Source: an uncultured Prevotellaceae bacterium
GTDB taxonomy: Bacteria > Bacteroidota > Bacteroidia > Bacteroidales > Bacteroidaceae
Assembly (NCBI GenBank): GCA_902771155.1
Contig: CACXVS010000043.1
Coordinates: forward strand, 1-24,533
DNA: 24,533 nt
Reading direction: 5' to 3'
Below, piece by piece: positions 8,085-16,819 of the stretch. How positions within the stretch are numbered: the stretch's first letter is position 1; every line of letters begins with the position of its first letter. The notes beneath the pieces were generated by a model that was not told the DNA's origin, searched no databases, and saw only the letters and a program-made list of their open reading frames with translations. The position numbers and the translations under genes are program-made.

Positions 8085-9707
8085 ATGAGAAAGTGTTTCC
8101 TACCCCTTTACCTCATCACACTCCTGTTTGTAGGGTGTTCACTCAACGAGAATCCACGTGACCAGATACCTGAGGAGGAGGCCTACAGCGATGCCGAGGA
8201 CCTCTTCATGAACACGGTTGCCACATTATATAATTATATAGGTGGTAGCGAAGACGGACAAGGGCTGCAAGGCACCGGTCGCGGTGTCTATGACCTCCAG
8301 ACCTTCGGCTCTGACGAGGCCATGCTTCCCACACGAGGCGGCGACTGGTTCGACGGCGGCATCTGGGAAGACATGTATATGCACTCGTGGGACGCAGGAC
8401 TGGAACTGGAAAATAATGCGTGGCTATATCTCTATAAAGTGATTACCCTCTGTAACCACTCGATGGAAGTGTTGAGCCACCACAAGGACTTGTTATCGTC
8501 CGAAAAGTTCGAGGAATATACTGCTGAGGTGCGTGCACTAAGAGCCATCTACTACTGGTATCTGCTCGACCTCTTCGGAAGGGTGCCTATCATCACCAGC
8601 AGCGAGACACCGATGAGTCAAGTGCTGCAGTCAGAACGCAGTCAGGTGTTCAGGTTCGTCACTACGGAACTGATCCAAGCCAGTGAACGCCTCGTTCCAG
8701 AGAACAGTGTGAAACCCGGTGACTACTATGGTAGAGTAACGATGCCCGTTGCCTTCTTCGTCTTAGCCAAACTCATGCTCAATGCCGAGGTGTATCTCGA
8801 CGACAACTGGACAGACAAGGAACACCCCGACGGATCGAAGATGCAATTCCAGATCCAGGAAAAGGTGATGAACGCCTGGGAGGCCACCGTCCACTACTGC
8901 GAACTGATCAGGAACTTCAGTTTCGTCCTTGAGGACTCATACATGACCAATTTCCTTGTGCGCAACGAACAGTCGGATGAGAACATCTGGGTGATTCCCA
9001 TGGACAAGGACCTTTACAGAACCCAACAGCAGAACCTGGTCCGCTCCTATCACTACCGACATGCGGCAGCTTTCGGGTTTACGGGCGAGAACGGTACTTG
9101 TGCCACCAAGCGCGTACTCGAGGTCTTCGGCTACAACACGGACGAAGAAGATAAGCGATTCTTTGACTTCTACTGGGCAGGAGAGCCAACCGACCTCAAC
9201 GGCTGCACCATTCTGGACCGCACAGGGCAACCTCTGATCTATTATCCTGAAGAAGTGAAGAAAGACCTCAGCGGCAGTCCTTATGTGGAGACCGCAGGCG
9301 CCAGGATGAAGAAATACGAGATTGACAAGAACTCCACGAAAGATGGCAAACTAATGGATAACGACATCGTACTGTTCCGCTTTGCCGACGTATTGCTGAT
9401 GGAGGCAGAGGCCAAATTGCGAAATGGAGAGGACGGACAGAAGGAATACAGTGATGTGCGCACCCGTGCTGGCATGGACGAAAGACCAATCACGCTGCAG
9501 AACCTGCTTGACGAACGACTGATGGAACTCTGCTGGGAAGGATGGCGCCGACAAGACCTGATACGTTTCGGACAATATAAGAGTCTTTACAACGGTGAAG
9601 ACATCGACCCGGTGATTGATGAGTCAGACGGTCATACCACCGTCTTCCCCATCCCCGGTGACATCTTGAAACTAAACGGGAACCTCTCCCAGAACCCAGG
9701 CTACTGA
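8085..9707 (+). CDS. SusD/RagB-family surface glycan-binding lipoprotein
   Basis: 540 residues. The signal peptide ends in LLFVGC18 and a lipobox cysteine, so the protein is lipid-anchored at the outer membrane. SusD hallmarks are present: NENPRDQIPEEEAYSDAEDL after the anchor, helical tetratricopeptide-like pairs such as EEYTAEVRALRAIYYWYLLDLFGRVPI (about 145-171), the C-terminal VLLMEAEAKLRNG segment, and WEGWRRQDLIRFGQY followed by FPIPGDILKLNGNLSQNPGY at the very end. It caps the SusC barrel and captures the oligosaccharide. It starts 5 nt after the susC stop and is the last gene of the operon, converging on cysS with an 8-nt gap and no evident terminator hairpin between them. Confidence 0.96.
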   Translation: MRKCFLPLYLITLLFVGCSLNENPRDQIPEEEAYSDAEDLFMNTVATLYNYIGGSEDGQGLQGTGRGVYDLQTFGSDEAMLPTRGGDWFDGGIWEDMYMHSWDAGLELENNAWLYLYKVITLCNHSMEVLSHHKDLLSSEKFEEYTAEVRALRAIYYWYLLDLFGRVPIITSSETPMSQVLQSERSQVFRFVTTELIQASERLVPENSVKPGDYYGRVTMPVAFFVLAKLMLNAEVYLDDNWTDKEHPDGSKMQFQIQEKVMNAWEATVHYCELIRNFSFVLEDSYMTNFLVRNEQSDENIWVIPMDKDLYRTQQQNLVRSYHYRHAAAFGFTGENGTCATKRVLEVFGYNTDEEDKRFFDFYWAGEPTDLNGCTILDRTGQPLIYYPEEVKKDLSGSPYVETAGARMKKYEIDKNSTKDGKLMDNDIVLFRFADVLLMEAEAKLRNGEDGQKEYSDVRTRAGMDERPITLQNLLDERLMELCWEGWRRQDLIRFGQYKSLYNGEDIDPVIDESDGHTTVFPIPGDILKLNGNLSQNPGY

Positions 9708-9715
9708 TGTGACGC

Positions 9716-11221
9716 CTATTTGTTCAGTTTCCAGGTAACACCATCCTTGGTGTCCTTCACTTCGAAGCCAGCAGCGGCGAGTTCATCGCGGATCTTGTCG
9801 CTGGTAGCCCAGTCTTTGTCGGCCTTGGCCTTGGCACGCAGCTCGAGCACCATGTCAACCACTTTGCCGAAGGCTTCCTCACGGGCAGCATTACCACCAG
9901 TTGAGAGTTGAGAGTTGACCGGTGAGAGTCCAAGGATATCGAAGGCGAACAAACTCATCACCTCCTTCAGTTCCTTCAAACAATCAGCACAGATCGTACC
10001 CTTGTGGTCAACAAGTTTATTAATGGTGGTACAAGCCTCAAAGAGATAGCTGATCACCTGTGGAGTGGCGAAGTCGTCGTTCATGGCGTCGTAGCACTTC
10101 TGGCGCAGGGCCTTCACGACCTTCTCCGTCTCTGCATCACACTTGTCTGAAGCTTGTACACGCTCCAAGTCTGCTATCGCATTCAACAGTTTCTCCAACC
10201 CCTTCTCTGCAGCTGCAAGTGCCTCATTCGAGAAGTCCACAGTTCCACGATAGTGGGCCGAGAGCACGAAGAAACGGATGGTCATAGGTGAGTAGGCCTT
10301 CTCAAGCAGGGGATGGTTACCCGTAAAGAACTGTTCGAGAGTGATGAAGTTATTATACGACTTACCCATCTTCTGTCCGTTGATGGTCAGCATATTGTTG
10401 TGCATCCAGTATTTCACGGCCTGATGACCCATCGAACCAACAGCCTGGGCAATCTCACACTCATGGTGAGGGAAAACCAGGTCCATACCACCGCCATGGA
10501 TATCAAACTCCTCACCGAGATACTTTCGGCCCATGGCTGTACACTCACAGTGCCAACCCGGGAATCCGTCGCTCCAGGGTGATGGCCAGCGCATGATATG
10601 CTCGGGCTGTGCCTTCTTCCACAGGGCGAAGTCGGCCTGATTCTTCTTCTCACCGACACCGTCGAGGTTATCGCGACTGGCATCCTTGATATTCTCAAGA
10701 CTACGACCTGAGAGGATGCCGTACTTATACTTCTTGTTGTAAGCCTCGATATCAAAGTAGATGGAACCATTGCTCTCGTAGGCAAAGCCATTGTCGAGAA
10801 TCTGCTGCACCAGCTGTTGCTGTTCGATGATATGACCTGAGGCGTGAGGCTCTATAGAGGGGCGCAACACGTTCAGCGCGTCCATCGCCTGATGGTAGCG
10901 ATTGGTGTAGTACTGGGCAATCTCCATCGGCTCCAACTGCTCCAGTCGGGCTTTCTTGGCGATCTTGTCCTCACCTTCGTCGGCATCGTGCTCCAAGTGA
11001 CCGACATCCGTGATGTTACGCACATACCTGACCTTATAACCTAAGTGTTTCAGATAACGGAACACCAGGTCGAAAGTAATGGCAGGACGGGCATGGCCCA
11101 AATGGGGATCACCATAGACGGTTGGTCCACAGACATACATACCCACGTTGGGGGCATGCAACGGTTCGAAGCGCTCCTTCTGTCGCGTCAACGTATTGTA
11201 AACAACTAACTTTGATTCCAT
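9716..11221 (-). CDS. cysS: Cysteinyl-tRNA synthetase
   Basis: 501 residues, class I aminoacyl-tRNA synthetase that charges tRNA-Cys. Visible motifs: Cys31 in [16 protein letters not shown] with the HIGH-type HLGH at 40-43; the zinc ligands Cys225 (HCEC) and His253-Glu254 (PHHE); and KMGKS at 284-288. The C-terminal part has the helical anticodon-stem domain (DALIC-like, DFATP at 383-387) and ends in [10 protein letters not shown]. An unusual feature is residues 435-441 (VNSQLST), encoded exactly by three 7-nt tandem repeats in the linker before the last helices. The gene has its own consensus promoter and interrupts the glycan cluster between susD and the GH2 gene. Confidence 0.97.
   Translation of the reverse strand: MESKLVVYNTLTRQKERFEPLHAPNVGMYVCGPTVYGDPHLGHARPAITFDLVFRYLKHLGYKVRYVRNITDVGHLEHDADEGEDKIAKKARLEQLEPMEIAQYYTNRYHQAMDALNVLRPSIEPHASGHIIEQQQLVQQILDNGFAYESNGSIYFDIEAYNKKYKYGILSGRSLENIKDASRDNLDGVGEKKNQADFALWKKAQPEHIMRWPSPWSDGFPGWHCECTAMGRKYLGEEFDIHGGGMDLVFPHHECEIAQAVGSMGHQAVKYWMHNNMLTINGQKMGKSYNNFITLEQFFTGNHPLLEKAYSPMTIRFFVLSAHYRGTVDFSNEALAAAEKGLEKLLNAIADLERVQASDKCDAETEKVVKALRQKCYDAMNDDFATPQVISYLFEACTTINKLVDHKGTICADCLKELKEVMSLFAFDILGLSPVNSQLSTGGNAAREEAFGKVVDMVLELRAKAKADKDWATSDKIRDELAAAGFEVKDTKDGVTWKLNK
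9899..9919. repeat. Three 7-nt tandem repeats inside cysS
   Basis: On the plus strand AGTTGAG, AGTTGAG and AGTTGAC lie head to tail. On the coding strand they make seven codons in phase (GTC AAC TCT then CAA CTC TCA ACT), residues 435-441. The 21-nt length keeps the frame, so the tract could have arisen or expanded without breaking the gene. The unit shares its AGTT core with the leader repeat at 19118-19145. Confidence 0.75.
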
Positions 11222-11241
11222 ATTCTCAATGATTTGGGCGA

Positions 11242-11272
11242 CAAAGGTACAAATTTACGAGCGGAATACAAA
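11242..11272 (-). promoter_or_regulatory. cysS promoter
   Basis: On the minus strand TTTG (11272-11269), a 19-nt spacer and TACCTTTG (11249-11242) match the Bacteroidetes -33/-7 consensus exactly. About 20 nt lie between the -7 box and the ATG at 11221. Confidence 0.75.
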
Positions 11273-11298
11273 ACTTTTCACGATATATTTTACGATAT

Positions 11299-11329
11299 TT
11301 TGTGGTAATAAAAAAAAAGCTTACTTTTG
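11299..11329 (+). promoter_or_regulatory. Promoter of the GH2 gene
   Basis: TTTG (11299-11302), a 19-nt spacer with a run of nine A, and TACTTTTG (11322-11329) match the consensus. The start codon follows 35 nt later. This shows that the GH2 gene can be expressed apart from the upstream SusC/SusD operon. No operator-like inverted repeat is obvious around it. Confidence 0.72.
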
Positions 11330-11364
11330 CATGCAGAATAAACGATCATTAAAAAACTAACAAT

Positions 11365-14300
11365 ATGAACATCAAAAATCTGACCATCTGCCTGTTCGCA
11401 ACCTGTTCATTACAGACGAACGCCCAGTACCTGGAACATCTCTATGATTATATTGAGAACACCTCTGTCTTTGAGGAGAACCAGGAGGAGGGACATGCTT
11501 ACTACCTCGCCCCCAACCATCTGTCGCTCAATGGAGACTGGCGGTTCTTCTTCGCCAACACACCGGAGGAGGTACCACAGAATTTCTTTGAGACGAACTT
11601 TAAGGACGGCAAGTGGCACACCATCCATGTGCCGAGCAACTGGGAGATGCAGGGCTTCAGCGACCCACAGTTCCGTAATGTGCCTGCACCGTTCAAGGCC
11701 AATCCACCCTTCGTGCCCAGGGACTACAATCCTACGGGAGCTTATCGGAAGACCTTTACCCTGCCTTCTGCTTGGAAGGGGCAGCAGGTCTTCTTGCGCT
11801 TGGAGAAGACACAGAGCGGTTCGTTCGTATGGTTGAACGGCCAACAGGTGGGCTATAACGAGGGTGGTCAGGAGCCTGCTGAATATGACGTGACACCCTA
11901 CCTGCGACCAGGCAAGAACGTGCTGGCCGTCTGTGTGGTGAAATACTGCGACGGCTACTACCTGGAAGGACAGGACTACTGGCGTCTGGCAGGCATCTGC
12001 GACGATGTGACACTCTATGCCACACCAAAGACACGATTGTTCGACTGGTTTGTTACCACCGACCTTGACGACCAATATAAGGATGCTACCCTCAAGGTGG
12101 CAGTCGATGTGAAGAAATATGAGGATACCAGTGGCACATTTGCAGTCCGCGCTACCTTGAAAGACGTGAAAGGCAACCAAGTGAAGGAGATGCTGTCCGA
12201 CCGTTTCACGATGAAAGGCAAAGGAAAGAAGTCGCTTACACTCTCATCACAGGTCCCCAACCCCGACAAGTGGACTTGTGAGACACCCGTCCTCTACCAA
12301 CTGACCCTCGAACTATTGAACGAGTCAGGTGATGTGCTGCAACAGATCTGCAGCAAAATGGGATTCAAGGAGACCGAGATCCGCCATCAGACATTCTTCC
12401 TGAACGGACAGCCCATCAAGGTAAATGCCACCAATACCCACATGCAGCACCCTGAACTGGGACATGCCATGAACGAAGAAACCATCCGCAAGGATATGGA
12501 GATCTTGAAGCAGCATAACTTCAATGCCGTGCGCACCTCGCACTATCCTCCTGTGAACAAGTATCTGGAACTGGCCGACGAATATGGCTTGTATATCATC
12601 GACGAGACAGGTGATGAGGCACATGCCAGCGAATACATCTCCAACGACCAGCGATTCCGTGAGATGTACGTGGAACGCGTGCAGAAACTGGTATTGCGCG
12701 ACCGCAACCACGCCTGTGTACTATTCTGGAGTGCAGGCAACGAGAGTGGCGAAGGTCCGCTGATTACGGAGGTGGTAAAGGAGGGAAAACGCCTCGACCC
12801 CACACGTTACTTCATGTATGGCGGCAATGCCTATGCTCATCCTGCCGAGGACATCATCGGTCCACGCTATCCGACTCCCTACGAGTTAGAGATGAATACG
12901 GCAATGGTGCCCGAAGAGGAAGATCCCCGTCCGTCGTTTATGGACGAATACCTGTCGGTAGCCGGTAATGCCGGCGGCGGCATGGACGAGTTCTGGACTG
13001 TCATCCGTCGTCATCCCCGACTGATGGGTGGCGCACTCTGGGACTTCGTCAGCCCTGGTCTCACAGAGCATATCCGTCCTTTGACCGACAGCTCACCCTA
13101 TAACACCCCAGTCCACCTGATGGGCAATGCCAAGGTAGAGAAGGGTGTGCTACGACTCAATGGCCACGACGAGTGGGTAGAGGTGTATCGCAGCAACAAC
13201 GTGGAACTGTCGGGAAAGGCTCTGACCATCAGTTTCGATGTCAAACCAGGCAAACTGAGCGGGACGTACGAGGGAGCACCTTATATCACGAAGGGTAACA
13301 CGCAGTTCGGAGTGGTTCAGAAAGGAAACGAGAAGCTGCAGTTCTATCTGCACTCTGGCGTCAAACATACTCTTGACGTCGATCTGCCGGCCAACTGGAT
13401 AGACAACTGGCATCATGTGACGGCCTCGTGGGACAGCAAGGAGATGAAGCTCTTCATCGACGGTCAACTGAAAGGTACGGAGAAGATCGCTGCACCAGAG
13501 CCCACCAATAACTTCCGCTGGGGCAATAGAGGACCCAGTGAGCGCGGCGTGCTGAGTAATTTCCCTTATCCGATCAATATCGGGCGTATTGCAGGCAACC
13601 ATGCCCAGGATCCTCAGACCACCTACACGGCTGATGCCGAGATGGACAATGTGGCCATCTACAACCAGTGTCTGGCCGATGGTGAGGGGCGTCCTGAGGA
13701 GGCTGTACTCTACCTCACCTTCGATGGCAATGGCGACACCGGCACCTTCTATACCATCGGCGGCAACATGCGCACCTATGGCAGTATCTGGCCCGACCGT
13801 ACCGTTCAGCCCGAGATGAAACAGATGAAGTGGACCACCCAGCCTGTCAGTATCCGTCTGCTCAATGCCGAGACAGGTGAGGCAGAGGTGGCCAACCGAC
13901 TGTTCTTCACCGATCTCTCGCAATATGCCTCTCACTGGAAACTGATGGCCGATGGCGACGTGTTGGAAGAAGGCGACATCCAGTTCACCACTGCCCCACA
14001 ACAGTCACAAGTCGTCCGCATTCCTTATCACAAGCCCAACATCATTCCAGGAAAGGAATATCGTGTCACAATCACCTCTTCGCTGAAGAAAGATGAACTG
14101 TGGGCAAAGACGGGCCATGAGGTGGCTTGGGACCAGTTGGAGCTCACCTCGTGGAATCTCCCCGCACCCCAAGACCTCCAACCTCTGACCTCTGACCTCA
14201 ACACTTCAGAGAATGAGAAACAGATCACTATCAGCGGTCAAGGTTTCTGCTATGTCATCAGCAAGGAGACTGGCAATCTGGAGCAGATAGAGGTCGATGG

Positions 14301-15141
14301 CAAGGCAGTACTCAAGGCCCCTCTCACCTTCAACCTCTGGCGCGCTCCGATTGCCAATGAGTTCGATGAATGGGATGCCTTCCGTGTCAACGGTGGTTAT
14401 GCCGAGGGCTTTGGCAACATGATATCAACATTGTGGTACTCAAAGGGCGTGAACCAACTGCGCATCCGTCCGGCTGCAGTACGGCTGAACCGCAACGACT
14501 ATGAAACGACAGTCACCGTCAGCCAATTGGTACAGGTCGGAGCTTCATCCTATGGTGCTCTCGACCTCTATATCTCTGGGGTACAGTTGTGCGGATTCAC
14601 GCTCGACTACACCTATCGTTTCTATAACGATGGAACGGTCAAGATCGAGAACCACCTGAGTCCACAGGGCCGTCTGCCGGAAATGCTCCCACGCATCGGC
14701 TTCACCACCTCAGTAGCCAATGAGTTCGACCATATCACATGGTATGGCCGAGGACCGGAAGAGAACTATCCTGACCGTAAGACAGGCTATCAGGTAGGTA
14801 TCTGGAACAAGACGGTAGCCGATATGTACGAGCCCTACCTCCTGCCTCAGGATCATGCCCTGCGTACCGACAACCGATACGTCCAACTGTTGAACAAGGA
14901 AGGTCAGGGTTTACAGATCTCAATGGACGAACACTTCAACTTCAATGCCTATCAGTTCTCCACCGACAACCTGACGAAGAGTCAGTTCACTTATCAGTTG
15001 CAACCGCAGAAGGATTGCTACACCTTCAACCTCGACTATGCCACCACCGGTGTAGGTTGCACCTGCGTCTATGTTCTCGATGAATACAGGGTGAAGCCTG
15101 CTGCCTACGACAGGGTAGTCACCATCAAACCTAAGAAATAA
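11365..15141 (+). CDS. GH2 LacZ-type beta-galactosidase-like enzyme with inserted LamG domain
   Basis: 1258 residues with a signal peptide ending near QTNAQ (21), so periplasmic or surface. Order: jelly-roll sugar-binding domain (about 50-220, with VPSNWEMQGF and EGQDYWRLAG), Ig-like domain (about 222-335), GH2 TIM barrel (about 336-575), LamG/concanavalin-like insert (about 585-790, with WHHVTASWD and LFIDGQLKG), then DUF4981-like and Bgal_small-like C-terminal domains. Catalytic residues are visible: acid/base Glu460 (SAGNESG), nucleophile Glu528 (FMDEYL), metal-site Glu418 and His420 (DEAH), and His393 in VRTSHYPP. LacZ proteins are about 1030 residues; the LamG insert explains the excess. 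Exo-beta-galactosidase activity is the family default, but other beta-glycosides are possible. It lies beyond cysS from the GH97-SusC-SusD operon and probably serves the same or a related substrate. A four-unit 7-nt repeat encodes a linker at about 937-946. Confidence 0.92.
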   Translation: MNIKNLTICLFATCSLQTNAQYLEHLYDYIENTSVFEENQEEGHAYYLAPNHLSLNGDWRFFFANTPEEVPQNFFETNFKDGKWHTIHVPSNWEMQGFSDPQFRNVPAPFKANPPFVPRDYNPTGAYRKTFTLPSAWKGQQVFLRLEKTQSGSFVWLNGQQVGYNEGGQEPAEYDVTPYLRPGKNVLAVCVVKYCDGYYLEGQDYWRLAGICDDVTLYATPKTRLFDWFVTTDLDDQYKDATLKVAVDVKKYEDTSGTFAVRATLKDVKGNQVKEMLSDRFTMKGKGKKSLTLSSQVPNPDKWTCETPVLYQLTLELLNESGDVLQQICSKMGFKETEIRHQTFFLNGQPIKVNATNTHMQHPELGHAMNEETIRKDMEILKQHNFNAVRTSHYPPVNKYLELADEYGLYIIDETGDEAHASEYISNDQRFREMYVERVQKLVLRDRNHACVLFWSAGNESGEGPLITEVVKEGKRLDPTRYFMYGGNAYAHPAEDIIGPRYPTPYELEMNTAMVPEEEDPRPSFMDEYLSVAGNAGGGMDEFWTVIRRHPRLMGGALWDFVSPGLTEHIRPLTDSSPYNTPVHLMGNAKVEKGVLRLNGHDEWVEVYRSNNVELSGKALTISFDVKPGKLSGTYEGAPYITKGNTQFGVVQKGNEKLQFYLHSGVKHTLDVDLPANWIDNWHHVTASWDSKEMKLFIDGQLKGTEKIAAPEPTNNFRWGNRGPSERGVLSNFPYPINIGRIAGNHAQDPQTTYTADAEMDNVAIYNQCLADGEGRPEEAVLYLTFDGNGDTGTFYTIGGNMRTYGSIWPDRTVQPEMKQMKWTTQPVSIRLLNAETGEAEVANRLFFTDLSQYASHWKLMADGDVLEEGDIQFTTAPQQSQVVRIPYHKPNIIPGKEYRVTITSSLKKDELWAKTGHEVAWDQLELTSWNLPAPQDLQPLTSDLNTSENEKQITISGQGFCYVISKETGNLEQIEVDGKAVLKAPLTFNLWRAPIANEFDEWDAFRVNGGYAEGFGNMISTLWYSKGVNQLRIRPAAVRLNRNDYETTVTVSQLVQVGASSYGALDLYISGVQLCGFTLDYTYRFYNDGTVKIENHLSPQGRLPEMLPRIGFTTSVANEFDHITWYGRGPEENYPDRKTGYQVGIWNKTVADMYEPYLLPQDHALRTDNRYVQLLNKEGQGLQISMDEHFNFNAYQFSTDNLTKSQFTYQLQPQKDCYTFNLDYATTGVGCTCVYVLDEYRVKPAAYDRVVTIKPKK
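14173..14200. repeat. Four 7-nt tandem repeats inside the GH2 gene
   Basis: Four consecutive units of the form RACCTCN (GACCTCC, AACCTCT, GACCTCT, GACCTCA) cover 28 bp and encode the linker DLQPLTSDL from residue 937, between the DUF4981-like and Bgal_small-like domains. The period of seven is the same as in the cysS and leader repeats, though the unit sequence differs. Confidence 0.7.
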
Positions 15142-15152
15142 ACAAAAAACAA

Positions 15153-15186
15153 TGCGAGTCTGCCCGAGGTTTCAGGCAGACTCGCA
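15153..15186 (-). terminator. Intrinsic terminator of the CoA-transferase gene, possibly bidirectional
   Basis: Perfect 12-bp arms, TGCGAGTCTGCC at 15153-15164 and its complement at 15175-15186, enclose a 10-nt loop. On the minus strand the hairpin is followed by TTGTTTTTTGTT, a good U-tract, so it ends the CoA-transferase transcript. On the plus strand there is no T run, but the hairpin sits just 11 nt after the GH2 stop and may also help there. Confidence 0.85.
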
Positions 15187-15205
15187 CCTATCTCGAATAA
15201 GAGGA

Positions 15206-16711
15206 TTACTTTACATATTCCGCAAAGTCCGTCAGTTTCATGTCGCCCTTGCGAGCCAGCGTGTCGTGCATAGCGAAAGCAGCAGGCAGGTTATGACGGG
15301 TCTGACCCATCTTGGCAATCTTCAGGTAATCCCACAGCAACTGCTTATAGTCAGGATGTGCACAGTTCTCGATGATGGTCTCTGCACGCTGGATGGGACC
15401 CTTACCACGCAGGTCGGCAATACCCTGTTCGGTCACGATGATGTTCACATCGTGCTCTGAACTGTCCTGATGGCTGACGAAAGGAACGATTGAAGAAATC
15501 ACACCACCCTTGGCCACAGAAGGACAGGTGAAGATACTCAGGTAGGCATTACGGATAAAGTCACCGCTACCACCGATACCATTCATCATCTTCGTACCGC
15601 TGATATGCGTAGAGTTCACGTTACCATAAAGGTCGGCCTCGATGGCGGTATTGATGGCAATCACACCCAATCGACGGATAATCTCAGGAGAGTTAGAGAT
15701 CTCACTCTGACGCAGGGTCAGATGATCCTTGAAGTAGTCCATGTGGTCATACACCTGCATCAGACACTCGTTAGAGACAGTCAGCGAACAAGCTGAGGCA
15801 TCCTTCACACGCCCATTCAACATCATAGCAACCACACTGTCCTGCAGCACCTCGGTATAGATATTGAAGTCGGGCACGTGCTTATCCTCACCCAGTGCGC
15901 CGAGGATGGCATTGGCGGTTGAACCCACACCACTCTGCAAGGGCAGGAACTCCTTGGGAATACGGCCCTTGTGCATCTCCTCTACAAGGAACTCAGCGGT
16001 CAGGAATCCGATCTTATCCGTCACAGGGTCACTGTCTTTGAAAGCACGGGCCTCGTCGGGGATGTTACACTCCACGACACCGACCACCTTCTCCTTGGGA
16101 ATGCTAACGAAAGGCTGACCAATACGATCGCCTACATGCTCGATGGGGATAGCCTTGCGGTAAGGGGGATCGAGTGGCTCATACACGTCGTGGATGTACT
16201 TGGCATTGGGATTGTGGAAGCTGTTCAGCTCCAGAATCACATGTTTAGCCAGACGCGCAGCTGTGGGCGAGATACCACCAGCAGCAGTCAGATAAACATG
16301 ATAGTCGTTGCCCACCTCTTCGATGTCGCAAACCTCGAGGATAGCCCAATCCAGAGGACCGTAGAAACCATAGCGCAACTCCTGTGCCATGTGACTCAGG
16401 TGCAGGTCGTTGTAGGGGATCTCACCCAGATTCACGTGCTTGCGGAAATCGGGGTTCGTGGTGTAAGGTGCACGATAGAGGATAGCCTGTGCATTAGCCA
16501 GGTCACCATCCGTACTCTGTCCTGTAGAAGCACCTGTGAAGATAGCCACCTTAAACTCGCGACCAGCCTCATGCTCAGCCACAGCGAACTTTGCTAACTC
16601 TTTGGTTGTTGCCTTGGCCACACCAGCAGGTGTAAAGCCACTCATGGCGATATGATCGCCATTCTTAATCAGTGCCGCAGCCTCTGCGGCAGTCATACGT
16701 GTATAAGCCAT
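15206..16711 (-). CDS. Acetyl-CoA hydrolase/CoA-transferase (succinyl-CoA:acetate type)
   Basis: 501 residues, cytoplasmic, of the length of bacterial Cat1-like CoA-transferases. The N-terminal half has the GDHIAMSGFTPAG segment (18-30). The C-terminal half has LQSGVGSTANAI (258-269), the catalytic Glu287 in NIYTEVLQDS that forms the glutamyl-CoA thioester, GTKMMNGIGGSGDFIRN, and VTEQGIADLRGKGP. Family members transfer CoA between succinyl-CoA or propionyl-CoA and acetate. In Bacteroidales this fits the succinate/propionate and acetate fermentation route, but substrate choice cannot be read from the sequence. It is transcribed alone, between a consensus promoter and a hairpin terminator. Confidence 0.93.
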   Translation of the reverse strand: MAYTRMTAAEAAALIKNGDHIAMSGFTPAGVAKATTKELAKFAVAEHEAGREFKVAIFTGASTGQSTDGDLANAQAILYRAPYTTNPDFRKHVNLGEIPYNDLHLSHMAQELRYGFYGPLDWAILEVCDIEEVGNDYHVYLTAAGGISPTAARLAKHVILELNSFHNPNAKYIHDVYEPLDPPYRKAIPIEHVGDRIGQPFVSIPKEKVVGVVECNIPDEARAFKDSDPVTDKIGFLTAEFLVEEMHKGRIPKEFLPLQSGVGSTANAILGALGEDKHVPDFNIYTEVLQDSVVAMMLNGRVKDASACSLTVSNECLMQVYDHMDYFKDHLTLRQSEISNSPEIIRRLGVIAINTAIEADLYGNVNSTHISGTKMMNGIGGSGDFIRNAYLSIFTCPSVAKGGVISSIVPFVSHQDSSEHDVNIIVTEQGIADLRGKGPIQRAETIIENCAHPDYKQLLWDYLKIAKMGQTRHNLPAAFAMHDTLARKGDMKLTDFAEYVK

Positions 16712-16742
16712 AATTCTTATTAAATTTGCAAATTTGTGGCTG

Positions 16743-16774
16743 CAAAATTACAAAATATCGCTCAAACCGCCAAA
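16743..16774 (-). promoter_or_regulatory. CoA-transferase promoter
   Basis: On the minus strand TTTG (16774-16771), a 20-nt spacer and TAATTTTG (16750-16743) give a full consensus match. About 31 nt follow before the ATG at 16711. Confidence 0.77.
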
Positions 16775-16784
16775 GAAATCCTTT

Positions 16785-16819
16785 ACCTTTTTACTTTTTA
16801 ACCTTTTTACCTTTTTTAC
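16785..16819. repeat. Degenerate octanucleotide T-rich repeat at the end of the PAQR gene
   Basis: Units of the form ACCTTTTT / ACTTTTTA recur with a spacing of 8, 8, 8 and 9 nt. The tract runs into the PAQR stop codon (TAA read from 16818) and lies just upstream of the CoA-transferase -33 box. It may be a slippage product; on the minus strand it is purine-rich and forms no hairpin. Confidence 0.55.

Noticed and set aside
8227..8240. 14-bp AT palindrome inside the first susD gene
   Set aside because: It encodes the normal LYNYIGG segment of SusD; likely a codon-level coincidence.
13150..14001. 283-codon minus-strand open frame
   Set aside because: Antisense to the LamG part of the GH2 gene, whose protein shows clear domains in the other direction.
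15971..16597. 208-codon plus-strand open frame
   Set aside because: Antisense shadow of the CoA-transferase gene.
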